From the NCBI RefSeq assembly GCF_964340395.1, contig NC_135561.1, forward strand, positions 21,087,740 to 21,151,739: 64,000 nt of DNA. The letters run 5' to 3'. The notes under the pieces are model-generated. The model was not told the DNA's origin and searched no databases. It saw only the letters and a program-made list of their open reading frames with translations. Made by a program: the position numbers and the translations under genes. Source of the stretch: Glandiceps talaboti. Taxonomy: Eukaryota; Hemichordata; Enteropneusta; Spengelidae. Positions 45,701-57,700 of the stretch are shown piece after piece. Numbering within the stretch: the first letter of the stretch is position 1; every line of letters starts with the position of its first letter.

Positions 45701-48700
45701 TCAAATGAGAGGGAAAATGCTGTCACTGTGGAAATGGATACCTATATACAGAGCACATCAGTTATCTCCCATAATTCTAGGAAGACAAACCATGGTACCA
45801 TTACTGAAGCAGTCTCTTCTGTGTTTCAAAAAGACAGACTGAATATAGAAGATCCAGTTCATCCACTACCACAATCAAACAGCTCAGAAATTGAATCACA
45901 GTTGTGGGAAATGGTGACTACCTGTAGCAACGAAGTCACTGGTATAGTGCCAGCTGATACAGAATGTGTAACCATGGATTCAAATAAGAATGAAAATGCT
46001 ATGGAGATACTAAAGTGCCTGTCTGTGGGGGTAGTTCATCCCTATGATGATGCCACTAATTGTGATGAAAACCTGGTGAATTCAGTGATATTGAGCAGCG
46101 ATGGTGACACTGGTACTGTTCACAATAGCCTGTATCCTACCGTTATTGTAGCCAATGATATCTACAGTGATGGTGATCACATCTTCAGTGACCATGATGG
46201 TGATGACAGTGTCAATGACCCAGATTATCATCCACCTCAATCAGATTCAGAAGACATAGTGAGTGACTCTTCAGAATCACTGCAAGATCAGATGTCCACA
46301 CCAGCCTTAAAGAATATAATTGATCAAGTTTGCAGTAAGTTGGATGGTGACAGTGTCGGTGACCCAGATTATCATCCATCTACATCAGAAGGAAATATGC
46401 AGAGTGACTGTTCAGAATCATTGCAAGGAGAATTATTCACACCAAGTGTAAAAAGGAAAAACGAAGGGACTCGCAGTGCATTGACAGTAAAGCATGCCAA
46501 AGCTAAAACAATGTCAGGAAAGAGAATATGGGACAGAAAGCACTTTTGCGTGTACTGCCATAAGGAAATGGGAAATCTTTATCGCCACTTTACACGCATA
46601 CATTCTAAGGAAACTGATGTGGCCCATGCTCTGAGTTTTCCTTGTGATTCCTTTGAGCGTGTGAAAATGTTGAGAAAACTCAAATATAAAGGTAACTTTC
46701 ACCATAACTACCAAGTGGCAAAATCTGGAAGAGGGGAAGTAGTGCCATTCAAAAGACCATCCCAAAACTCTAAAAAAAATGGCACAGACTACTTACCTTG
46801 TAAAGCATGTCTTGGATATTATTCAAAAAAAGTGATAGGAAAACACTGGCAAAACTGTGAGTTTGCCAAAGAAAAGACCAATGAAATGGTAGGGAGAAAA
46901 AGGTTCCAGAAAGCAGCATCATACTTACTTCCTGTAGCAGACAGTGCAAGTAAACTAATGCTTGAAAATGTTTTGCCCAACATGAGACAAGATGATGTCA
47001 CTTTGGTTGCCAGAAATGACCGGTTGATTATGGATTTTGCTACAAGGACATATGAACGAAATGCTCATCTGAAGAAGAACAAGACATTTGTGTCTGAACG
47101 AATCAGAACATTAGGCCGACTATTAATCAAGATGCGGCAGATAGATAGCAGTATTTTGCAGTTGGATGACTGCATACATCCAGCAAAGTTTCAAACAGTT
47201 GTACAAGCAGTACGATCTATGGCTGGTTATGACGAAGAGGCAGCAACATATACCACACCCTCCCTTGGGTTAAAAGTTGGATATTACCTTAAAGATTGTG
47301 CCCAGATTGTTATAAGTCATTCAATCCAAAGTGAGTCCAAATCAGATGAAGACAGGGCCACCAGATTCATGGATCTCTATCGGCTTGAGTGGGAAAACAA
47401 AGTCTCGAGCCATGCTGGACATACCCTTCAAGCAAGGAGAGCAAACAACACTAAACTGTTACCATTAACAGAAGATATTGTGAAACTCACGAATCGGTTA
47501 CAGGACATTATGCAAAACACTGCCAAAAATCTGAGAGAGAAAACCTTGATTGAGGGATCATGGTCGTCGTTGTGCAAGGCAACCCTGGCACAAGTGATCT
47601 TGTTCAACAGACGTCGTGAAGGGGAGGTCTCACGGATGCTATTGACCACATATGTAAAGAACAAAAATCAGTCAGCTGGTGAAGATGAGGAAATAACTGC
47701 AAGTCTGTCTCCACTAGAGAGGAAACTATTGAATCATTTCACCAGGATAGAAATTCCAGGGAAAAGAGGTCGAAATGTGCCAGTTTTGTTAACTCCTGAG
47801 ATTAAAACCTGTGTTGACCTGCTTTGTCAAACAAGGTCTGAAGCAGGTGTACACCCAAACAACCCATATCTGTTTGCAAGGCAGTACGATTCCCTCGAGT
47901 GTCACAGAGGAAGTCATTGTCTTCGACTTTATGCATTTAGTTGTGGTGCCAGAAGTCCAGAGAGATTGACCTCAACTAATCTTCGAAAACATGTGGCCAC
48001 AGTCTCACAGTTCCTTAATCTAAATGACACTGAATTGGAAATTCTTGCTGGCTTTCTTGGACATCGTATAGGTGTCCATAGAGAATACTACCGCCTACCT
48101 CAAGCAACGCTACAGGTGTGTAAAATCAGCAGACTCCTTCTGTCACTGGAACAAGGAGATCAGAACATATTTAAAGGAAAAACACTAGATGAAATAGGAA
48201 CAGATGGTAAGCTGATGTTGATTTCATTGCAGTTACTGGACATGTTTAATTAACCTTTAAAATTTACTAAATATGTACTTAGACTGTTTACTTCACACAC
48301 ACACACACACACACAATGTTGATTTTGCTGCTATAGTGGGCTTCATGAGTAATACAAGTCAGTTGCAATAATTGTTTTAGATTTTTTTGTGTTGCTTTGT
48401 TTCTGTACACAGAAACTATATTTGGCGAACTCAGTGTAGGGATTTAAAAATCTCAATCTCATCACTGGAAATTAATGTTATATTTGGGATTCCCAGGTGG
48501 CATTGCATGCATGACTTTAACCTTCAAAATTAACACTTTCAGGAGTAAAAACCTTCCCACCAAAATTTCTTGAACGAATTTATTGTGTTCTCACAGTTTT
48601 AATGAATTGGAAACTCTAGTTAGCCTAAAATAAATGATTTTTTTGTGTCTGTTTCTTCTGTTGACATCTACTTATACTTATTTCATATATCAATTCTTAT

Positions 48701-51700
48701 TTACAGTTGTGTTGAATGAAAATGAACTAGGTGAAGCTTCTCAACAGGAAAGCATGACTGAGAATGACCCACCAGTGCTGATGGACAACAATTATGCAAA
48801 GCCACATGCATGTAAGTTATATCAGTTCAGTCGTTATTTTTCTACATTAAAGCTCAGTGGTTATCTGTTATGCAGTTTGCCAGTTTTCCACATGTTTAAA
48901 ACAAGTATATAACTTATAATCAGCAACTTAACAATTTCTCTCTCTCCATTGTTCATTCTGTCTCATTTTTTCCACTTGCATGCTGCAGATATTTGAGGTA
49001 GATATTTTGGTCCATTTTAGTTCATCCCAAGATTCTACATTTGAAACCAACATTATGGTGGTAGTCCAATCTGTTACATTCATTGTACTGTGTCCACAAC
49101 CATGGTAGTTTTGACAAATACAACCCCTGTGTAGCGTGTGGTAGTTTTGACAAATACAACCACTGTGTAGCGTGTGATAGTTTTAACAAATACAACCACT
49201 GTGTAGTGTGTGATAGTTTTAACAAATACAACCACTGTGTAGTATGTGGTAGTTTTAACAAATACAACCACTGGGATGTGTAGTGTGTGATAGTTTTGAC
49301 AAATACAACCACTGTGTAGTGTGTGGTAGTTTTGACAAATACAACCACTGTGTAGCGTGTGATAGTTTTAACAAATACAACCACTGTGTAGTGTGTGATA
49401 GTTTTAACAAATACAACCACTGTGTAGTGTGTGATAGTTTTAACAAATACAACCACTGTGTAGCGTGTGATAGTTTTAACAAATACAACCATTGTGTAGC
49501 GTGTGGTAGTTTTGACAAATACAACCACTGTGTAGTGTGTGGTAGTTTTAACAAATACAACCGGTGTAGCGTGCGTTAGTTTTGACAAATACAACCACTG
49601 TGTAGTGTGTGGTAGTTTTGACAAATGCAACCACTGTGTAGCGTGTGATAGTTTTGACAAATACAACCACTGTGTAGTGTGTGGTAGTTTTAACAAATAC
49701 AACCGGTGTAGCATGTGGTAGTTTTGACAAATACAACCACTGTGTAGCGTGTTGTAGTTTTGACATATACAACCACTGTGTAGCGTGTGATAGTTTTGAC
49801 AAATACAACCACTGTGTAGTGTGTGGTAGTTTTAACAAATAAAACCGGTGTAGCGTGTGGTAGTTTTGACAAATACAACCACTGTGTAGCGTGTGGTAGT
49901 TTTGACAAATACAACCACTGTGTAGTGTGATAGTTTTGACAAATACAACCACTGTGTAGCGTGTGGTAGTTTTGACAAATACAACCACTGTGTAGCATGT
50001 GGTAGTTTTGACAAATACAACCACTGTGTAGTGTGTGGTAGTTTTGACAAATACAACCACTGTGTAGTGTGTGGTAGTTTTGACAAATAAAGCCACTGTG
50101 TAGCGTGTGGTAGTTTTGACAAATACAACCACTGTGTAGCGTGTGATAGTTTTGACAAATACAACCACTGTGTAGTGTGTGGTAGTTTTAACAAATACAA
50201 CTGGTGTAGCATGTGGTAGTTTTGACAAATACAACCACTGTAGTGTGTGGTAGTTTTGACAAATACAACCACTGTGTAGTGTATGATAGTTTTAACAAAT
50301 ACAACCACTGTGTAGTGTGTGATAGTTTTAACAAATGCAACCACTGTGGTAGTGTATGGTAGTTTTGACAAATAAAGCCACTGTGTAGCGTGTGGTAGTT
50401 TTGACAAATACAACCACTGTGTAGTGTGTGATAGTTTTGACAAATATAACCATTGTGTAGTGTATGGTCGTTTTAACAAATACAACCGGTGTAGCGTGTG
50501 GTAGTTTTGACAAATACAACCACTGTGTAGTGTGTGATAGTTTTGACAAATACAACCATTGTGTAGTGTATGGTAGTTTTAACAAATACAACCGGTGTAG
50601 CGTGTGGTAGTTTTGACAAATACAACCACTGTAGTGTGTGATAGTTTTGACAAATACAACCACTGTAGTGTGTGGTAGTTTTGACAAATACAATCACTGT
50701 AGTGTGTGGTAGTTTTGACAATTACAACCACTGTGTAGTGTGTGGTAGTTTTAACAAATACAACCACTGTGTAGTGTGTGGTAGTTTTGACAATTACAAC
50801 CACTGTGTAGTGTGTGGTAGTTTTAACAAATACAACCACTGTGTAGTGTGTGATAGTTTTGACAAATACAACCATTGTGTAGTGTATGGTAGTTTTAACA
50901 AATACAACCACTGTGTAGTGTGTGGTAGTTTTGAGAAATACAACCACTGTGTAGTGTGTGGTAGTTTTGACAAATACAACCACTGTGTAGTGTGTGGTAG
51001 TTTTGACAAATACAACCACTGTGTAGTGTGTGGTAGTTTTAACAAATACAACCACTGTAGTGTGTGATAGTTTTGACAAATACAACCACTGTGTAGTGTG
51101 TGATAGTTTTGACAAATACAACCACTGTGTAGTGTGTGGTAGTTTTGACAAATACAACCACTGTGTAGTGTGTGGTAGTTTTGACAATTACAACCACTGT
51201 GTAGTGTGTGGTAGTTTTAACAAATACAACCACTGTGTAGCGTGTGGTAGTTTTGACAAATACAACCACTGTGTAGTGTGTGGTAGTTTTAACAAATACA
51301 ACCACTGTGTAGCGTGTGATAGTTTTGACAAATACAATCACTGTGTAGTGTGTGGTAGTTTTAACAAATACAACCAGTGTAGCATGTGGTAGTTTTGACA
51401 AATACAACCACTGTGTAGCGTGTGGTAGTTTTGACATACAACCACTGTGTAGCGTGTGATAGTTTTGACAAATACAACCACTGTGTAGTGTGTGGTAGTT
51501 TTAACAAATACAACCGGTGTAGCATGTGGTAGTTTTGACAAATACAACCACTGTGTAGTGTGTGGTAGTTTTGACAAATACAACAACTGTGTAGTGTGTG
51601 ATAGTTTTGACAAATACAACCACTGTGTAGTGTGGTAGTTTTGACAAATACAACCACTGTGTAGTGTGTGGTAGTTTTGACAAATACAACCACTGTGTAT

Positions 51701-54700
51701 TGTGTGATAGTTTTGACAAATACAACCACTGTGTAGTGTGTGGTAGTTTTAACAAATACAACCGGTGTAGCGTGTGGTAGTTTTGACAAATACAACCACT
51801 GTGTAGTGTGTGATAGTTTTGACAAATAAAGCCACTGTGTAGTGTGTGATAGTTTTGACAAATACAACCACTGTGTAGCGTGTGGTAGTTTTGACAAATA
51901 CAACCACTGTGTAGTGTGATAGTTTTGACAAATACAACCACTGTGTAGCGTGTGGTAGTTTTGACAAATACAACCACTGTGTAGCATGTGGTAGTTTTGA
52001 CAAATACAACCACTGTGTAGTGTGTGGTAGTTTTGACAAATACAACCACTGTGTAGTGTGTGGTAGTTTTGACAAATAAAGCCACTGTGTAGCGTGTGGT
52101 AGTTTTGACAAATACAACCACTGTGTAGCGTGTGATTGTTTTGACAAATACAACCACTGTGTAGTGTGTGGTAGTTTTATCAAATACAACCGGTGTAGTG
52201 TGTGGTAGTTTTGACAAATACAACCACTGTGTAGTGTGTGGTAGTTTTGACAAATACAACCACTGTGTAGTGTGTGGTAGTTTTGACAAATACAACCACT
52301 GTGTAGTGTGTGGTAGTTTTGACAAATACAACCACTGTGTAGTGTATGATAGTTTTAACAAATACAACCACTGTGTAGTGTGTGATAGTTTTAACAAATG
52401 CAACCACTGTGCTAGTGTATGGTAGTTTTGACAAATAAAGCCACTGTGTAGCGTGTGGTAGTTTTGACAAATACAACCACTGTGTAGTGTGTGATAGTTT
52501 TGACAAATATAACCATTGTGTAGTGTATGGTCGTTTTAACAAATACAACCGGTGTAGCGTGTGGTAGTTTTGACAAATACAACCACTGTGTAGTGTGTGA
52601 TAGTTTTGACAAATACAACCATTGTGTAGTGTATGGTAGTTTTAACAAATACAACCGGTGTAGCGTGTGGTAGTTTTGACAAATACAACCACTGTGTAGT
52701 GTGTGATAGTTTTGACAAATACAACCACTGTGTAGTGTGTGGTAGTTTTGACAAATACAACCACTGTGTAGTGTGTGGTAGATTTGACAATTACAACCAC
52801 TGTGTAGTGTGTGGTAGTTTTAACAAATACAACCACTGTGTAGTGTGTGGTAGTTTTGACAATTACAACCACTGTGTAGTGTGTGGTAGTTTTAACAAAT
52901 ACAACCACTGTGTAGTGTGTGATCGTTTTGACAAATACAACCACTGTGTAGTGTGTGATAGTTTTGACAAATACAACCACTGTGTAGTGTGTGGTAGTTT
53001 TGACAAATACAACCACTGTGTAGTGTGTGGTAGTTTTGACAAATACAACCACTGTGTAGTGTGTGGTAGTTTTGACAAATACAACCACTGTGTAGTGTGT
53101 GGTAGTTTTAACAAATACAACCACTGTGTAGTGTGTGATAGTTTTGACAAATACAACCACTGTGTAGTGTGTGGTAGTTTTGACAAATACAACCACTGTG
53201 TAGTGTGTGGTAGTTTTGACAATTACAACCACTGTGTAGTGTGTGGTAGTTTTAACAAATACAACCACTGTGTAGTGTGTGGTAGTTTTGACAATTACAA
53301 CCACTGTGTAGTGTGTGGTAGTTTTAACAAATACAACCACTGTGTAGTGTGTGATAGTTTTGACAAATACAACCACTGTGTAGTGTGTGATAGTTTTGAC
53401 AAATACAACCACTGTGTAGTGTGTGGTAGTTTTGACAAATACAACCACTGTGTAGTGTGTGGTAGTTTTGACAAATACAACCACTGTGTAGTGTGTGGTA
53501 GTTTTAACAAATACAACCACTGTGTAGTGTGTGGTAGTTTTAACAAATACAACCACTGTGTAGTGTGTGATAGTTTTGACAAATACAACCACTGTGTAGT
53601 GTGTGATAGTTTTGACAAATACAACCACTGTGTAGTGTGTGATAGTTTTGACAAATACAACCACTGTGTATGTGTGATAGTTTTAACAAATACAACCACT
53701 GTGTAGTATGTGGTAGTTTTGAACAATACAACCACTGTGTAGTGTGTGATAGTTTTGAACAATACAACCACTGTGTAGTGTGTGGTAGTTTTGACAAATA
53801 CAACCACTGTGTAGTGTGTGATAGTTTTGAACAATACAACCACTGTGTAGTATGTGGTAGTTTTGACAAATACAACCACTGTGTGTGTGGTAGTTTTGAA
53901 CAATACAACCACTGTGTAGTGTGTGATAGTTTTGACAAATACAACCACTGTGTAGTGTGTGGTAGTTTTGAACAATACAACCACTGTGTAGTATGTGGTA
54001 GTTTTGACAAATACAACCACTGTGTGTGTGGTAGTTTTGACAAATACAACCACTGTGTAGTGTGTGATAGTTTTGAACAATACAACCACTGTGTAGTATG
54101 TGGTAGTTTTGAACAATACAACCACTGTGTAGTGTGTGGTAGTTTTGAACAATACAACCACTGTGTAGTATGTGGTAGTTTTGACAAATACAACCACTGT
54201 GTAGTGTGTGATAGTTTTGAACAATACAACCACTGTGTAGTATGTGGTAGTTTGGAACAATACAACCACTGTGTAGTATGTGGTAGTTTTGAACAATACA
54301 ACCACTGTGTAGTACTACAAAATGTTTCTCTTTGGGCTACCAAATGATGCAAGTGGTAGTCCAATGTACTGGGGCTACTGGGTACAAAATTATATTCCTG
54401 TGTCCACAAACTACAAATAATTTTCTTTGGGCTACCAAATGAAGCAAGTGATAGTCCGGTCTGTTAGATACATTCATACCATGATAATTTAGATTAGAGT
54501 AGCCCATTTTGCTATCAAAATAATGAAAAATTGAGCCCTGATGTTTCTTGCTATAATTGGTAGTATATCCATCACACTGAGAAAACAGTTGTGCAAATTA
54601 TAAATGGGGTGTTTTTAAAAAAATATAATTTTGGAAATATTGCATTTGGCTTTTGATATCGATACTTAGGTACTACTTAGTAAGTTTATTCTATGCAAAT

Positions 54701-57700
54701 AAAGTTGGTGTGTTCATTTATATGCAAATTGGGCAGTTTAAATATGAAAAATCTAGGAAAATGCCATAGTGTCACTTGACAGATTAAAGTTTGTGGAATT
54801 CAGAAATGATTTCACCAATTGAGGTTACAGATTGTTCGCCTAAAATTTGTGTTTTTTGTCAAAAATTTATATTTTGAGATATATTAGTGTTAATGAATAA
54901 TTTGCATAATTAATGAGTTTCAGTAATTAGGCTATATCTTAAGACTGCATACTTCAATTCCAATACCATTCGTTCATGAATACATTAACCATAACAAATT
55001 GTCTGTGTCCTATAAAGTTTGTTGATGTACCTAACATGTTAATAAATAATTTTTATAATTAATGAGTCTTGGTAATTAGGCTATAACTTTAGACTGCATA
55101 CAATAAATTAGTACATACGTTAAACGTAACAGAGTGCACATCATGTGACATGTACTATAAAAGCTGTTGATTCCACCTAAAGAGCAAGTGAACAATTCAC
55201 ATAATTATTGTCGATACTTGGGCTGTGTCCAAAAAAGTTCATTACAATATTTTTTCATACAGTTTCAATGGGTAATTTGCGTAATTAGTGATTCCCTTAC
55301 GGAAGGCATTCAGTTTAAATCTGGTTTTCATTACGTTTAATGAGGAGAGGATAATTCTAATGACAATAGGTTTTAGAACTGAAGTTTGGGCATAAGATTA
55401 TATATTTATATTCCGAGGCTCATTCTACCTTGATAGATAATACAGTAATTGTACAATAACATGACACCTCTCTATCATTACCTTACTGACTGGTAGAAAT
55501 TCTAGTTCTGTTTAACCCCTTCAGGACTAGAAACTTTCCCGCCAAACTTTTTGAACAAAAATTCTTGTTTCTCTGTAATTTTCAGACATGTATCAACTTT
55601 ATATTGGATCAAAATTCAAGATATATTACTTCCTACTAAAGTAATATTCTTAAATTTCCCAAAATGTTCATGAAAATCAAGTTTTCGTATTATTTCATAT
55701 TTCTTTAGGAATGGAAGGGTTAAACATTCAATCAAGGCTTTGATATATATATTGCTTCCTTTTTTGAGGAGCAAAAGGATCAAAACTTAAACGTTTCTAG
55801 TGTACGTGGTGTCTAATGCTATCAATGCACGAAGGACCTTCAAATGTGATTGAATTCATGTCTAATGTGATGTCAGCTACAGATACAGCCAAAACCAATG
55901 GCTTTTTATTGATATAATAGTCATTCAATATTAAGAAAATGTTTTATGTTTTTTTAGGTGGTTATATTTACAACAGGCATCATCAAGGAAGGCAGCTAGA
56001 GGAGGAAAACCCTTGGTGTCTCTGTATAATCATTTTTGTTGTGTTGAATTTCCTGACTTTGCTTCTTTTATCATTATTTTTCTTCTAATTTTTTTCACTA
56101 GCTTTGTTTTCAACTTTATTTTACAAAATTTTACATCTAAACCATTCTCACTTGATGACTTTAAATTTAATTGTTACCAGATGAAACAAAAAGGTATCTT
56201 AACATGTTGATAGGTGAGCCTTCAATTAGACCATTGTTTTCCCCTGATATATTTCCCATCACTTTATATCTTATGATAGTTACAGAAAGAGTAGTTCCAA
56301 GTGCAAAAAATATACCTTTGATTACATGCATTGTTTGGGTTTATGTGCTGTATTTAAAGATAGAAGTTTATACTGATTGACTATTTTACATGTCAAACTT
56401 GCAGTCAGCAAGGAAGTAAGTAAGTACAGCTATTTCCACAGAGTTAATATTAAATTCTGGCCATATGGTTGTCATTTTGCTGTAAATTTTACACAGTTCA
56501 GTTATTGTGTACCGATACAACTGCATCTCTCTGAAAGGTTGTGTGTGTGGTCATAAATTGAACAAAATTTGTAAAATTATATACTTCATAACAGAACATT
56601 GGCCATCCAAGCACTATGTCTGTCTACAGATTTTAATAACGATTGGTGTATAACTTTGGGTAGATAAATGTTTGTAGAGTATAAGTGATAATGTGAAGTC
56701 GTTTGAATGTAAGGCCAAAAATTTGACTTTTGATGAAAAATGTATATTTTGTGCATTTATTCATTGTTGCTAGCACTGTGTTATATTAAAATTAGGCATT
56801 CATGCCTATACTGTTTTTGACAATGTTTTTAAAACCCTGATACATGTTATGTACAAATGTACTGTACTTGTTTGGGACAGACCTCATAAGTAGCTGAGTG
56901 CCTGCTATCTACACTAAATATAAATTCTGCTTTTCATAGGGAGCAACTCACAATGACAATCGGAAAGAACTATAAAATCTGAATTTTGTTAAAAAAACAT
57001 AGCCTTAATCAAGAATTTGGAGGTAATTGCACAATCTTCCTCAGCTGTCATTCTGAGTTGATCCCAAATTTTTATGAACTAGACTGCAGAATTTACACTA
57101 TATGGGTGGGTATATTTACACTCAGTTTAAACTTGTTTCCATCAATTAGACCTTCCCTTGTTTTTGTACCTATCCTGGAAAGGTAATTTAAACCAATAAC
57201 AATTCACCTATACATGTCAATGTCCTTGGTGAGTTCCGGTCATTTGGTACATAAATTGACAGAGTCATTACACTCAAAATGTATTTCGTAGTGTCTTTTA
57301 GGAGGCATATTAATGTCATAACAATGAAGTTATTATAAAAAGAAGCCATTCACAGTGGCCTGTTTTCTTGCTACTTGAAGGAAATTCTGCTAAAAGTACC
57401 GGTAGAAGATATTGAATCTCCCCCCCCCCCTCCCCCCTAATTATCAAGATTTTGTTTTCAGAAGTAAGGATCTTTAATTGTTTTGCATACTGGTTGGTCC
57501 ATCTGTCCTTTTTATGATATGTTTCTCTTCTATTTTCAGTTGCTACTAGACAATTCAACATTAGAAAACCTAAACAAAACAGAAAGTGGACCCCTGAAGA
57601 AGAAGATGCTATACATAGATCTTTGGAGAAAAATTATGCAGAAAGAAGAGTACCGTTGAAAGATGAGTGCTTGCGAGCAATTGAACTTGAACCCTCTCTT

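Noticed and set aside
48989-49000. Terminal exon after exon 11 giving a stop in TATATTTGA
   Set aside because: The acceptor is plausible, but it would orphan the in-phase SANT exon. It is kept only as a possible isoform.
52633-53706. A 357-residue Cys-containing repeat protein, and similar long frames on both strands from 49.0 to 54.4 kb
   Set aside because: The 36-bp unit is a multiple of three, so frames stay open by arithmetic. Several frames on both strands are equally open and no start context, splice site or domain supports any of them.
55956-56010. An extra exon between exons 11 and 12 (acceptor tttttttag at 55955)
   Set aside because: The phase could fit, but the product has no recognisable feature, no good donor keeps the frame, and exons 11 and 12 already join in phase without it.
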